DNA from: Halomonas fontilapidosi
Lineage (GTDB): Bacteria > Pseudomonadota > Gammaproteobacteria > Pseudomonadales > Halomonadaceae
Assembly: GCF_014192285.1 (NCBI RefSeq)
Contig: NZ_JACHXQ010000008.1
Span: 119,835 to 183,834, forward strand
Reading direction: 5' to 3'
Length of the DNA stretch: 64,000 bases
In this document: in pieces, positions 47,709 to 56,444 of the stretch
How positions within the stretch are numbered: the stretch's first letter is position 1
Layout of the letters: every line of letters begins with the position of its first letter
Position numbers and translations under genes: made by a program
Notes under the pieces: generated by a model
The model's database searches: none
The model's input: only the letters and a program-made list of their open reading frames with translations
Told to the model about the DNA's origin: nothing

Positions 47709-47783
47709 TGGCTGGGGTACCAGGATTCGAACCTGGGAATGCCGATACCAAAAACCGGTGCCTTACCACTTGGCTATACCCCA
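47709..47783 (-). tRNA. tRNA-Gln (anticodon TTG)
   Basis: A 75-base cloverleaf with encoded CCA, starting TGGGGTATAGCC as in E. coli tRNA-Gln. The loop TTTTGGT gives anticodon TTG (CAA codons). The anticodon stem has one G-T pair. T-loop TTCGAAT. Confidence 0.97.
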
Positions 47784-47789
47784 GCAGAT

Positions 47790-47865
47790 TGGTGGCCAGA
47801 GACGGAATCGAACCGCCGACACGGGGATTTTCAATCCCCTGCTCTACCGACTGAGCTATCTGGCC
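47790..47865 (-). tRNA. tRNA-Phe (anticodon GAA)
   Basis: A 76-base cloverleaf with encoded CCA. Anticodon stem GGGGA/TCCCC, loop TTGAAAA, anticodon GAA. First gene after the cluster promoter and only 6 bases from tRNA-Gln. Confidence 0.97.
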
Positions 47866-47881
47866 GCTGCCAACGGTGCGT

Positions 47882-47910
47882 ATTAAACCCCAGCGAGCCG
47901 TTTCCGTCAA
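47882..47910 (-). promoter_or_regulatory. Promoter of the tRNA Phe-Gln-Thr cluster
   Basis: On the minus strand, TTGACG (47905-47910) and TTTAAT (47882-47887) are spaced by exactly 17 bases. The bases after the -10 read ACGCACCG, a GC-rich discriminator typical of stable-RNA promoters under stringent (ppGpp) control. The tRNA-Phe 5' end is about 17 bases beyond. Confidence 0.8.
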
Positions 47911-47957
47911 CCCCTTTCGTTTCAGAAAGATGGCCGGTGAACGTCGACATGGCGGGG

Positions 47958-48230
47958 CTACTCGCTCGGCGGCACATAGCCCTCGGCCTGGTCGGTCTCG
48001 CGGTTGTCGAGGAAGCGCTCCATCTGCTCCATCAGGTACTCCCGCGAGGCGGGATCGAGCATGTTGAGGTGCTTCTCGTTGATCAGGCGTGTCTGCAACG
48101 CCTGCCACTCCTCCCAAGCCTGGCGGGATACGCTGGCCTGGATCTCCTGGCCCTTCTTCCCGGGCAGCGGCGGGAATGGCAGGGCATCCATTTCCTTCTG
48201 GTACTTGCGACAGAAGACGGTCTGGCTCAT
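47958..48230 (-). CDS. yggX: Iron-sulfur trafficking / oxidative damage protein YggX
   Basis: A 90-residue protein with the family start VFCRKYQKEMDALPFPPLPG, including the single conserved Cys, and IQASVSRQAWEEWQALQTRLINEKHLNMLDP. YggX helps protect Fe-S enzymes from oxidants. ATG 48230 follows GGAGAG. It lies 22 bases after mutY, an order seen in enterobacteria too. Confidence 0.97.
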   Translation of the reverse strand: MSQTVFCRKYQKEMDALPFPPLPGKKGQEIQASVSRQAWEEWQALQTRLINEKHLNMLDPASREYLMEQMERFLDNRETDQAEGYVPPSE

Positions 48231-48252
48231 CGGGTCTCTCCTCATGCAGGGG

Positions 48253-49344
48253 TCAGGGCCCGGCGGTGGTGGTCAGTGCGAACGGCGCCAGCGACGCCAG
48301 CAGTGCCTTGACCGGTGCCGCCAGGCCGATACTGGGGGGATCAGAAGGATCGTACCAGCAGCGTGCCTCGTCCACCGAATCCATCCGGCCGACGCGAGCC
48401 GGCTGCGGGGTGATCTCCAGGCGAAAGTGACTGAAGACATGGGTGAAGGGCTGCCAGGTCGGCTCGAGCTCGCTGTCCGGTGCTCGCGCGAGCAGCCAGG
48501 CCTGCAGCGCCTCGCTGTCATCGAACTGAGGCAGGCTCCAGAGCCCGCCCCACAGGCCGCTGGAAGGACGCTGCTCGAGCAGCACGCGCCCCTCTCGATC
48601 CTGCAGCAGCAGCATGAGGGTCGAGCGCGTGGGCAAGGCCTTCCTCGGCTTGGACTCGGGGAAGCGCTTCTCCTCGCCGCGAGCGTGGGCCACGCAGACC
48701 TCTTCGAAGGGGCAGCGACCACAGTCTGGCGTGCCGCGCCGACAAAGGGTTGCCCCCAGGTCCATCATCGCCTGGGTAAAGTCGACCAGTCGCTCATCGG
48801 GCGTATAGTGCTCGGCCAGGGCCCACAGCCGCCGCTCCACCGCCGGCCGTCCGGGCCAGCCCTCCACGGCATGCAAGCGCGCCAGCACCCGCTTGACGTT
48901 GCCGTCGAGGATCACCGCTCGCCGTCCGGTACTCTGGGCGATGATGGCCCCGGCCGTGGAACGGCCAATGCCGGGCAGCGCCGCCATTTCGTCGAGGCTG
49001 TGGACGGGAAACTCCCCATCGCACTGATCGACCACCACCCGAGCGGCCTTGTGGAGGTTGCGTCCCCGGGCGTAGTAGCCGAGCCCGGTCCACAGGTGCA
49101 GCACCTCATCCTGGTCGGCCGCTGCCAGCGAGGCCACATCGGGGAAGCGCGCCATGAAGCGCTCGAAGTAGGGGATCACCGTGGCCACCTGGGTCTGCTG
49201 CAGCATGATCTCCGAGACCCATACCCGATAGGGGCTACGCTGCTGCTGCCAGGGCAGGTCGTGGCGACCGTGCTGGTCGAACCAGGCAAGCAGACGCCGC
49301 TGGAAGCGCTCCGGCGGCAGAATGGCGGGCGGCATATCCATCAT
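48253..49344 (-). CDS. mutY: A/G-specific adenine glycosylase
   Basis: A 363-residue base-excision enzyme that removes adenine mispaired with 8-oxoguanine. The catalytic region VSEIMLQQTQV holds Glu45. LPGIGRSTAGAII is the helix-hairpin-helix with the following Asp in V-I-L-D-G-N-V, and CRRGTPDCGRCPFEEVC matches the C-x6-C-x2-C-x5-C [4Fe-4S] cluster. A C-terminal NUDIX-like domain recognises 8-oxoG. Confidence 0.97.
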   Translation of the reverse strand: MMDMPPAILPPERFQRRLLAWFDQHGRHDLPWQQQRSPYRVWVSEIMLQQTQVATVIPYFERFMARFPDVASLAAADQDEVLHLWTGLGYYARGRNLHKAARVVVDQCDGEFPVHSLDEMAALPGIGRSTAGAIIAQSTGRRAVILDGNVKRVLARLHAVEGWPGRPAVERRLWALAEHYTPDERLVDFTQAMMDLGATLCRRGTPDCGRCPFEEVCVAHARGEEKRFPESKPRKALPTRSTLMLLLQDREGRVLLEQRPSSGLWGGLWSLPQFDDSEALQAWLLARAPDSELEPTWQPFTHVFSHFRLEITPQPARVGRMDSVDEARCWYDPSDPPSIGLAAPVKALLASLAPFALTTTAGP

Positions 49345-49376
49345 GAAGCTCTCCCGTCACCAAAGTCTCAGGGCGC

Positions 49377-49405
49377 AAAAAAGCGCCGACTGGGGAAGTC
49401 GGCGC
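49377..49405 (-). terminator. Intrinsic terminator after asmA
   Basis: On the minus strand, a 9-bp stem (GCGCCGACT / AGTCGGCGC) with a 5-base loop is followed by six T residues. It begins 23 bases after the asmA stop and upstream of mutY. Confidence 0.95.
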
Positions 49406-49427
49406 AGGGACTGGACGTACGTGTTAC

Positions 49428-51767
49428 TCAATCAAGGAGACCCTTCAAGGCATCGCGAAGTTCCCGGCCGGCCTCCTCGCCAATACGCTGGTCGATCTGC
49501 TCGGCGGCGCCCTCGAGACGCTTCTCGACCTCCTCGCCGGCACGCTGCGAGGCCTCCTCCCTCAGCAGCTCGGCGAGAGTGGCCTGGAAGGCCTGGCGAT
49601 CGAAACGGCACCATTCGGCGCTGTCCCGGTCCAGCTGCCCCTCGCAACGCACCGGCAATGGCACCCGCTCGAGGCGCCGGTTGATCTCGCAGGGAGCGTT
49701 CTCGGCACTGACCAGGCGAAGCGCGGCGCGCAGATCGAACTGCTCGCTGACCAGGTCCAGCTCGCCCTTTCCGCCCACTTCCATGCCGGGCAGCGTGACC
49801 ACCAGATCGTCACTCCTGACGCTGCCCTCATCGAGTGTCAGGGTGGCACGGATGCGCTCGAAGCGAGTCTCGTCGCGCCACTCGCGGTTGAGCGACTCGC
49901 CCTCCAGGGCAGCGGCCGTGGTGCAAAGCTCCCGGGAGATGTTGACGCCGGGTATCGCGCCCTCCTCGATGCGAGTGGTGAGAGTGCCGCCCAGGTGACG
50001 CCTGAGGGCCACCAGGGTGTTGCCGCGGGTGGCGAGCTCGCCCTCGCCGCTGAAGCGACCGTTCAGGGGCGAGGGCGCGTTGCCGAGAGCCTCGAGCAGC
50101 GACTCCAGGCGCACTCGCTCGACCTTCGGCGCCAGCTGCCAGCGAGCCGGTGTTTCACGTACATCGAGAACCCCGGAGGCGGCCAGGCCGCCATCATAGA
50201 AGCGCGACTCGAAGGCCGTCAGGCGATGGCGACCGTCGCGCCCCTCGAGGGTCAGGTCGACGTCGAGGAAGTCGAGTCCGGCCAGGCGCAATTCACCCAA
50301 AGCCAGTTGGGCGTCGAGGCTTAGCGCGGCCAGCCATTTCGTGGGCACCAGGGTATCCGATTCGGCGGCATGGGCCTGACGGAAACCTGACAGGCGCCAC
50401 AGCGAGGCGCTATCGTCTGCCATCCCCGGGGGTGGCAGATAGCCGTCCAGGTCGAGCCGGTCACCCTGCAGGTCCGCGGCAAGCCAACCACCATCGAACT
50501 GACCCGCCAGCCGACCGGTAAACGTGCTGCCGTCCAGCACCAGGGTCAGGCCGGCGAGCTCGAGGCGTTCGAGATCGCCGCTGACCGGGCTGGTCAATGC
50601 CACATCGGAGAGCGCCTCACCATTGGCCATGACCGGCATCATGTCGAGCCGCGTCAACCAGGGCCTCAGCGAGAGTGGCGCCAGGCGCAGCTGGCCGGTG
50701 TAGGCCGGCGCCTCGGCGAGGTGACTGAGGTTGAGGTTGCCGCTGAGCTTCAGGGCATCGGGGCCGGTCAGCGCGATGTCGCGCAGGTGGGCACTCTGCT
50801 CAGCGAGATCGGCATCCAGGGTGAAGGCCAGCGACAGCGGCAGTACCTTCTCGCCCAGGCGCGGATGCTTGAGGCTGGCATCGAGCTGCCCCTTCTCCAG
50901 CTTCAGGCTGCCCTCGCCGAGGCTAACCACCAGTTGGGCACCCTTGAGCTTGAGCGTCTGTTCGCTCTCGAGACCGGCGAAGCGGTTGACCGTCTCGAGA
51001 CTCAACCCTTCCAGCACGTGTCGGCCCTCCGCCAGGCCCAGCGCCACGCGACTCTCCAAGGCGACCTCGCTGACCAGGCGCGCCTCACGCTCCTGTTGCC
51101 GCCCCTCTAGCCCCTCGTAGCCCGTCAGCCGGAAGGAGGACGCGACCGGAAAGGCTCGCCTGGGGTTGACGTTGCTGCCACTGACCTGGACGTTCTCGAA
51201 AACCAGTTCGCGATCCGCCAGGGCATCGCGGAAGCGTATCTCCCCATCCCGGACCCGCACGCTTGCGATGTTGAGCGCCACAGAGAGGCCGGCGCCGGGT
51301 TCGGACCCGGCGCTGGCCGGACCCAAGGCGGCTTCGGCCTGGTTGCCGCTCTCGCCAAGGCGCTCGAGCAGCACCTCCCAGTTGCCCTCCCCCTGTTCGT
51401 CACGCTTCAGGGCCAGGTAGAGGCCATCAAGGGTAAGGCCGTCGATGGCAACTTCGCCGCGCAGCAGCGGCGTGAAAGCGAGGCTGACCTCGGCATGAGA
51501 GAAGGCGGCGAAGGGTATCGCGTCATCCTCCTGATCAGGCAGGCGGGCCTCCGCCTTTTCCACCCCGACCCCCAGCCGGGGATAGAAGGACCAGGTCAGG
51601 GCGCCATCGAGGCTCAGCTCCAGCCCGCTGTGCTCGCGCACCACCTCGACCAGCCGAGGCTTGAGGTCATTGGGATCGAAGAAGGTGGTGACATATACCA
51701 CGGCGCCGACCATCACCAGCCCGAGCACCCCGATGGCGGCAAGCAGGGTTCGCAACAGACGCCTCAT
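49428..51767 (-). CDS. asmA: AsmA-family outer-membrane biogenesis protein
   Basis: A 779-residue protein with one N-terminal membrane anchor (RTLLAAIGVLGLVMVGAVVYV) and FDPNDLKPRLVEVVREHSGLELSLDGALTWSFYPRLGVGV, the AsmA start. The rest is a repeating beta-rich lipid-groove region of the AsmA/TamB/Vps13-like type, ending in a charged helix. These proteins are thought to carry phospholipid across the periplasm. AGGAGG lies 6 bases before ATG 51767, which overlaps the stop of the GNAT gene. Confidence 0.93.
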   Translation of the reverse strand: MRRLLRTLLAAIGVLGLVMVGAVVYVTTFFDPNDLKPRLVEVVREHSGLELSLDGALTWSFYPRLGVGVEKAEARLPDQEDDAIPFAAFSHAEVSLAFTPLLRGEVAIDGLTLDGLYLALKRDEQGEGNWEVLLERLGESGNQAEAALGPASAGSEPGAGLSVALNIASVRVRDGEIRFRDALADRELVFENVQVSGSNVNPRRAFPVASSFRLTGYEGLEGRQQEREARLVSEVALESRVALGLAEGRHVLEGLSLETVNRFAGLESEQTLKLKGAQLVVSLGEGSLKLEKGQLDASLKHPRLGEKVLPLSLAFTLDADLAEQSAHLRDIALTGPDALKLSGNLNLSHLAEAPAYTGQLRLAPLSLRPWLTRLDMMPVMANGEALSDVALTSPVSGDLERLELAGLTLVLDGSTFTGRLAGQFDGGWLAADLQGDRLDLDGYLPPPGMADDSASLWRLSGFRQAHAAESDTLVPTKWLAALSLDAQLALGELRLAGLDFLDVDLTLEGRDGRHRLTAFESRFYDGGLAASGVLDVRETPARWQLAPKVERVRLESLLEALGNAPSPLNGRFSGEGELATRGNTLVALRRHLGGTLTTRIEEGAIPGVNISRELCTTAAALEGESLNREWRDETRFERIRATLTLDEGSVRSDDLVVTLPGMEVGGKGELDLVSEQFDLRAALRLVSAENAPCEINRRLERVPLPVRCEGQLDRDSAEWCRFDRQAFQATLAELLREEASQRAGEEVEKRLEGAAEQIDQRIGEEAGRELRDALKGLLD

Positions 51768-52216
51768 TGCCGGCCTCCTGGTGAGGGAACGTCCAGCTCG
51801 AAGTAGTCGCCGTCCTTGGTAAGGCGGTAACCCAGCCGGGTGAGCAACATCTGGTCGGCCACCGGCAACCGGGAGGAGTCGGCATAGAGGCGGCGTCCTG
51901 CGGCATGGGCGTTCTCGCTGACCAGCGCCAGCAGCCTTGAGCCGACGCCGCGACGCCGGGTCGTCCTGCGCACGCAGAGGTTCGACAGCCACCAGGCATT
52001 GTGATCGGATTTCACCGCCACCGCGCCCAGCAGTCGGTCATTGAAGCGCGCACAGCTGAAGAGGTGGCCACTGGCGAGATGGTCACGGATGAACTCGTCC
52101 ACGGGCAACGGCAGTCGCTCGGCGGGAGCGTCAGCGTAGATACGCGCAAGGTCGAGGCGTACCTGGGCATCCGCTTCCCAGGCGGCCTGATCGACCTGTT
52201 GAAGGGTCACCGGCAT
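51764..52216 (-). CDS. GNAT-fold protein, PanZ/PanM-like acetyl-CoA sensor
   Basis: A 150-residue GNAT-fold protein. DLARIYADAP, CARFNDRLLGAVAVK and LCVRRTTRRRGVGSRLLALV resemble PanZ, which binds acetyl-CoA and triggers PanD maturation and feedback in pantothenate synthesis. The pyrophosphate-binding R-R-x-G-V-G loop is intact. PanD is not in the window, so a general acetyltransferase role cannot be excluded. The stop overlaps the asmA start. Confidence 0.7.
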   Translation of the reverse strand: MPVTLQQVDQAAWEADAQVRLDLARIYADAPAERLPLPVDEFIRDHLASGHLFSCARFNDRLLGAVAVKSDHNAWWLSNLCVRRTTRRRGVGSRLLALVSENAHAAGRRLYADSSRLPVADQMLLTRLGYRLTKDGDYFELDVPSPGGRQ

Positions 52217-52298
52217 GCGTGGTTCTCCTTGAGCCGGGGCAGCGGGGTCGCCACCACTGTAATGACCCGCATTGTAGCGGATGGGGCCGGCGATTCAC

Positions 52299-52304
52299 TA
52301 TAAT
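52299..52304 (+). promoter_or_regulatory. Probable -10 element for the hisBHAF genes
   Basis: A perfect TATAAT lies 104 bases before the hisB start codon. No good -35 hexamer is present at 16-18 bases; TTGTAG at 52272 is too far. The promoter is plausible on the -10 alone. Confidence 0.45.
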
Positions 52305-52408
52305 GGCAGGCTCACGGCGTCGGGCTCTGCGCCCGGCACACCTTCGCCTTGCCGGCCGGTGACCCTCACCGACCTATCGACACGCGCCACCGGCGCTGGA
52401 GATCCGAC

Positions 52409-53002
52409 ATGCCCGAGCGTATCGCCACGGTCACCCGGAACACGCAGGAAACCCAGATCACGGTGACCCTCAATCTCGACGGCGAGGGGCGCCTGGCCTG
52501 CGAGACCGGCGTGCCCTTCCTCGACCATATGCTCGACCAGGTCGCTCGCCACGGTCTTGTCGACCTCGACATCGAGGCGGTGGGCGACCTGCATATCGAT
52601 GATCACCATACCGTCGAGGACCTCGGCATCACCCTGGGACAGGCCTTCCACCAGGCGATCGGCGACAAACGCGGCATCCACCGTTACGGCCATGCCTACG
52701 TCCCCCTGGACGAAGCCCTGTCGCGGGTAGTGATAGACTTCTCCGGGCGCCCGGGGCTTTACATGGATGTCGAATTTACCCGCGCCAGCATCGGTCGACT
52801 GGATACCCAGCTGTTCTGGGAGTTTTTCCAGGGCTTCGTCAACCATGCCCGGGTGACGCTGCACATCGACAACCTGAAGGGCTTCAACGCCCACCATCAG
52901 GCGGAAACCATCTTCAAGGCCTTCGGCCGCGCGCTGCGCATGGCGGTGGAGCCTGACCCGCGCATGGCCGGCCAGATGCCGTCCACCAAGGGCAGCCTCT
53001 GA
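52409..53002 (+). CDS. hisB: Imidazoleglycerol-phosphate dehydratase
   Basis: A 197-residue monofunctional HisB (no phosphatase domain), catalysing the sixth step of histidine synthesis. Duplicated metal-binding motifs are [14 protein letters not shown] / [15 protein letters not shown] and [22 protein letters not shown] stands 7 bases before ATG 52409. It is the first of hisB-hisH-hisA-hisF. Confidence 0.97.
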   Translation: MPERIATVTRNTQETQITVTLNLDGEGRLACETGVPFLDHMLDQVARHGLVDLDIEAVGDLHIDDHHTVEDLGITLGQAFHQAIGDKRGIHRYGHAYVPLDEALSRVVIDFSGRPGLYMDVEFTRASIGRLDTQLFWEFFQGFVNHARVTLHIDNLKGFNAHHQAETIFKAFGRALRMAVEPDPRMAGQMPSTKGSL

Positions 53003-53033
53003 GGCCGCCGAACGATTACACGAGGAGCGTTCC

Positions 53034-53675
53034 ATGACCATTGCCGTCATCGACTACGGAATGGGCAATCTTCATTCCGTCGCCAAGGCACTGGAACACG
53101 TCACCCACGAGAACGTGATCGTGACGCGGGATGCGCGCCGTATTCGGGGCGCCACTCGCCTGGTACTACCCGGCCAGGGGGCGATCCGCGACTGCATGGG
53201 CGAGCTCGAGAAGACCGAGCTGCGCGGCCTGGTCGAGGAGCTGCTGGCCCGCCAGGCCAAGCCGCTGCTGGGCATCTGCGTCGGCCAGCAGATGCTGCTC
53301 GATCACAGCGAGGAGAACGGCGGCATCGGCTGCCTGGGCTTTCTGCGCGGCGAGGTGCGAAAGTTCCCCGGCGACATGCGCGATGACCGCGACAACCGCC
53401 TCAAGGTGCCCCACATGGGCTGGAACCTTGTGCACCAGCACCATGACCACCCCCTGTGGGCAGGCATCGACCAGGATGAGCACTTCTATTTCGTGCACAG
53501 CTACTACGTCGACGCCAGCGATGATGCCACGGTGCTCGGCACCACCGACTACGGGCGGGTGAGTGCTCATGTGGCGATCGGCCGCGATGCTACCTTCGCC
53601 GTGCAGTTTCACCCGGAGAAGAGCTCTCGGGCCGGCCTCAAGCTGCTGGAAAATTTCGTCCAATGGACGCCCTGA
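53034..53675 (+). CDS. hisH: Imidazole glycerol phosphate synthase, glutaminase subunit
   Basis: A 213-residue class I amidotransferase. It supplies ammonia to HisF. The nucleophile is Cys82 in LLGICVGQQML, and the His-Glu pair is in VQFHPEKSS near the C-terminus. The oxyanion strand reads LVLPGQGA. It follows hisB by 31 bases. Confidence 0.97.
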   Translation: MTIAVIDYGMGNLHSVAKALEHVTHENVIVTRDARRIRGATRLVLPGQGAIRDCMGELEKTELRGLVEELLARQAKPLLGICVGQQMLLDHSEENGGIGCLGFLRGEVRKFPGDMRDDRDNRLKVPHMGWNLVHQHHDHPLWAGIDQDEHFYFVHSYYVDASDDATVLGTTDYGRVSAHVAIGRDATFAVQFHPEKSSRAGLKLLENFVQWTP

Positions 53676-53724
53676 GCATTGCTCCACGCTATCGCGCCGC
53701 TGCGCCGCCCTTCATCGCGCTCGT

Positions 53725-53791
53725 GGCCACGCTCCCCTGCAAGCGCTAGTTGGCCGCGCCATGCTTTACAGGGGCGCGTGACCGCGCCAAC
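53725..53791 (+). other. Alternative hairpins between hisH and hisA
   Basis: The 130-base hisH-hisA gap holds two mutually exclusive inverted repeats. One pairs 53725-53739 with 53769-53783 (13 of 15 bases). The other pairs GTTGGC-C-GCG (53749-53758) with CGCGCCAAC (53783-53791), with one bulged base. They overlap, so only one can form at a time. Whether this is regulatory is unknown. Confidence 0.4.
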
Positions 53792-53805
53792 TCAAGGACA
53801 CTGAC

Positions 53806-54552
53806 ATGCTGGTAATTCCTGCCATCGACCTCAAGGATGGCAAGTGCGTGCGCCTCAAGCAGGGCCGCATGGACGACGCCACCACCTACGGCGATGACCC
53901 CGTGGCCATGGCCGCCCGCTGGGTCGAGGCCGGCGCCCGCCGCCTGCACCTGGTCGACCTCAATGGCGCCTTCGAAGGCACGCCGGTCAACGGCGAGGCC
54001 GTCACCGCCATTGCCCGCGCCTGGCCCGACCTGCCGATCCAGATCGGCGGCGGCATTCGCAGCGCCGAAACCATCGAGCACTACCTCGAGGCCGGGGTCT
54101 CCTACGTGATCATCGGCACCAAGGCGGTCAAGGAACCGGACTTCGTTGGTGAGATGTGCCGCGCATTCCCCGGTCACGTGATCGTTGGCTTGGACGCCCG
54201 GGATGGCTTCGTGGCCACCGACGGCTGGGCCGAGGTCTCGACGGTGAAGGCCACCGACCTGGCCAAGCGCTTCGCCGACGACGGCGTCTCCAGCATCGTC
54301 TACACCGACATCGCCCGCGATGGCATGATGTCCGGCGTCAACGTCGAGGCCACCGCGGCGCTGGCCCGGGAAGGGGGCCTGCCGGTGATCGCCTCCGGCG
54401 GCGTGACCAATCTCGACGACCTGCGCGCGCTGATCGCGGCGCGGGAACCCGGCATCCTGGGCGCCATCACCGGCCGCGCCATCTACGAGGGCAACCTCGA
54501 CGTGGCCGAGGGCCAGAGGCTCTGCGACGAACTCAGTCTGAAGGGGAGCTGA
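53806..54552 (+). CDS. hisA: ProFAR isomerase
   Basis: A 248-residue (beta-alpha)8 barrel isomerase of histidine synthesis (ProFAR to PRFAR). Asp8 in [14 protein letters not shown] is the catalytic acid/base, and [13 protein letters not shown] holds the second Asp. The two half-barrel phosphate sites are QIGGGIR and VIASGGVTN. Confidence 0.98.
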   Translation: MLVIPAIDLKDGKCVRLKQGRMDDATTYGDDPVAMAARWVEAGARRLHLVDLNGAFEGTPVNGEAVTAIARAWPDLPIQIGGGIRSAETIEHYLEAGVSYVIIGTKAVKEPDFVGEMCRAFPGHVIVGLDARDGFVATDGWAEVSTVKATDLAKRFADDGVSSIVYTDIARDGMMSGVNVEATAALAREGGLPVIASGGVTNLDDLRALIAAREPGILGAITGRAIYEGNLDVAEGQRLCDELSLKGS

Positions 54553-54555
54553 TCC

Positions 54556-55329
54556 ATGGGACTCGCCAAGCGCATCATTCCGTGCCTGGACGTCGACGCC
54601 GGCCGCGTGGTCAAGGGTGTCAACTTCATCGGCATCCGCGACGCCGGTGACCCGGTGGAGATCGCCCAGCGCTACAACCAGCAGGGCGCCGACGAGATCA
54701 CCTTCCTGGACATCACGGCGAGCCATGAAGACCGCGACACCACGGTGGAGATGGTCGAGCGAATTGCCGGCGAGGTGTTCATTCCGCTCACCGTGGGCGG
54801 CGGCATCCGCACCTGCGACGACATTCGAACCATGCTCAACGCCGGCGCCGACAAGGTGTCGATCAACACCGCCGCGGTGACCAATCCGGATTTCGTGCAC
54901 GAGGCCGCCGAGCGCTTCGGTAGCCAGTGCATCGTGGTAGCCATCGACGCCAAGCGGGTCTCGGAGGAAGGCGAGCCGGGACGCTGGGAGATTTTTACCC
55001 ATGGCGGACGTCGCCCCACCGGCCTGGATGCCGTGGAGTGGGCGAAGAAGATGGTGGCCTACGGCGCCGGCGAGTTGTTGTTGACCAGCATGGACCGCGA
55101 CGGCACCAAGGCCGGCTTCGACCTGGGCGTGACCCGCGCCATTGCCGACGCGGTCAGCGTCCCGGTGATCGCCTCGGGCGGGGTCGGCAACCTCGACCAT
55201 CTGGTCGATGGTGTCATCGAGGGCGGCGCCGACGCAGTATTGGCCGCCAGCATCTTCCACTTCGGCGAATACACCATCCCCGAGGCCAAGCGCTACATGG
55301 CTGAGCGGGGCATCGAGATGCGCCTGTAG
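54556..55329 (+). CDS. hisF: Imidazole glycerol phosphate synthase, cyclase subunit
   Basis: A 257-residue (beta-alpha)8 barrel paralogous to His[18 protein letters not shown] holds the first catalytic Asp (residue 12), and [15 protein letters not shown] the second. It joins ammonia from HisH with PRFAR to give IGP and AICAR. Starts 3 bases after the hisA stop. The next gene, on the other strand, ends only 12 bases away. Confidence 0.98.
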   Translation: MGLAKRIIPCLDVDAGRVVKGVNFIGIRDAGDPVEIAQRYNQQGADEITFLDITASHEDRDTTVEMVERIAGEVFIPLTVGGGIRTCDDIRTMLNAGADKVSINTAAVTNPDFVHEAAERFGSQCIVVAIDAKRVSEEGEPGRWEIFTHGGRRPTGLDAVEWAKKMVAYGAGELLLTSMDRDGTKAGFDLGVTRAIADAVSVPVIASGGVGNLDHLVDGVIEGGADAVLAASIFHFGEYTIPEAKRYMAERGIEMRL

Positions 55330-55341
55330 CCCCGCGCCGCC

Positions 55342-55923
55342 TCAGTCGGCGGAGAGGCCCAGGTTGCTGACGCCATCGTTGCGCCCCAGCCGGCGCAGCG
55401 CCTTGAGCGCCTCGCGATCCAGCGCTCCCGCCTCCACGGCCTCGAGCACGGCATCCTGGAAGTCGTTCTCGTCCGCCATCAGTGGATGATCGCGAATCAG
55501 CTTGTCCAGGCGCGTGGCGTCCTCCTCGCCCTCGGTGAGCTCGATAAAGGCCCGCACTCCGCTGCGTGACGTACGGCTGACCTCCAGTACCGCCTCGGGA
55601 GCCTCGCCGCGCAGAATATCGAGCAGCGCCGAGAGGGCCACCACGGCCTCCAGAGCGCGCCGAGCGCCGAAGCTGTCATCCTCGGCGGGGGGCTCCAGTT
55701 CGGCGAGCTTCTCGGCCTGGCGGTCAAAATCGATGCGCGCCTCCTTCACCGCCAGCTGCTCCCAGACCAAGTCCAGGATCACCCTCATGCCATGCGGGTC
55801 GCCATGGCCGGCGGTCTCGGCGTAGAGGCGGTAGTTGGGCAGCAGCCGCTCGCACAGTGCCGCCATGAAGGCCTGCTGGCGTCGCGGGTCGAGCTGCTGC
55901 AGGCGCTGGAAGAAGCCGCTCAT
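55342..55923 (-). CDS. DUF416 (YjaG-like) protein
   Basis: A 193-residue helical protein. RQQAFMAALCERLLPNYRLYAETAGHGD, ILDLVWEQLAVKEARIDFDRQ and ALEAVVALSALL match E. coli YjaG (DUF416). No catalytic residues are evident and the function is unknown. AAGGAG lies 5 bases before ATG 55923. Confidence 0.9.
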   Translation of the reverse strand: MSGFFQRLQQLDPRRQQAFMAALCERLLPNYRLYAETAGHGDPHGMRVILDLVWEQLAVKEARIDFDRQAEKLAELEPPAEDDSFGARRALEAVVALSALLDILRGEAPEAVLEVSRTSRSGVRAFIELTEGEEDATRLDKLIRDHPLMADENDFQDAVLEAVEAGALDREALKALRRLGRNDGVSNLGLSAD

Positions 55924-56094
55924 GGAGTCTCCTTGGGATCCTGTTGTCTGAGTTCTCAATGGATGGCGAAGGGCGTCGGGGACAGGCCGGAGGGAAGGAC
56001 TCCATATACGCCCAGGGAGGGGTTCACAGCGCCTCCTCGATGGTCCGACACGTCGGGGCCTGTCGACGAATCAGCCCCGCTGACGTTTCGCAGA

Positions 56095-56388
56095 TCAAGG
56101 CCATAAAAGCTCCGCCGGGGCACGCCCACGGCGATCGAACAGCACGCCCTCGGCGACCAGCCGCCGGCGCTGCTCCTCGGCCCCGCCGTGATCGGCCAGC
56201 TTGCGCGAAGCGGTAATGACCCGGAACCAGGGCAGGCCGTGGTCCGCGGGAAGCTCACGCAGCGCCCGGGCTACCAGGCGCGGCGTGGCGCCATCGGTCA
56301 TCGTGGCGATGCGCCCGTAAGTGGTCACCCGGCCGGGCGGGATCTCAGCCAGGATGGTCAGTATCTGTTCCCGCAGCTCCGGCTTCAT
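56095..56388 (-). CDS. Alkyltransferase-like protein (ATL, MGMT-related)
   Basis: A 97-residue protein with the C-terminal DNA-binding fold of O6-alkylguanine transferases. IPPGRVTTYGRIA has the flipping Tyr24 and RLVARALREL the Arg finger. The active-site Cys is replaced by Trp (PWFRV, 53-57), as in ATL proteins that bind O6-alkylguanine and pass it to nucleotide-excision repair. Unusually, the next His is Phe. Confidence 0.88.
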   Translation of the reverse strand: MKPELREQILTILAEIPPGRVTTYGRIATMTDGATPRLVARALRELPADHGLPWFRVITASRKLADHGGAEEQRRRLVAEGVLFDRRGRAPAELLWP

Positions 56389-56444
56389 GTACCCTTGCGC
56401 TCCGTCCCGTCCGTCACCCGGCATTTCATCAAGGCGAGGCCCGC

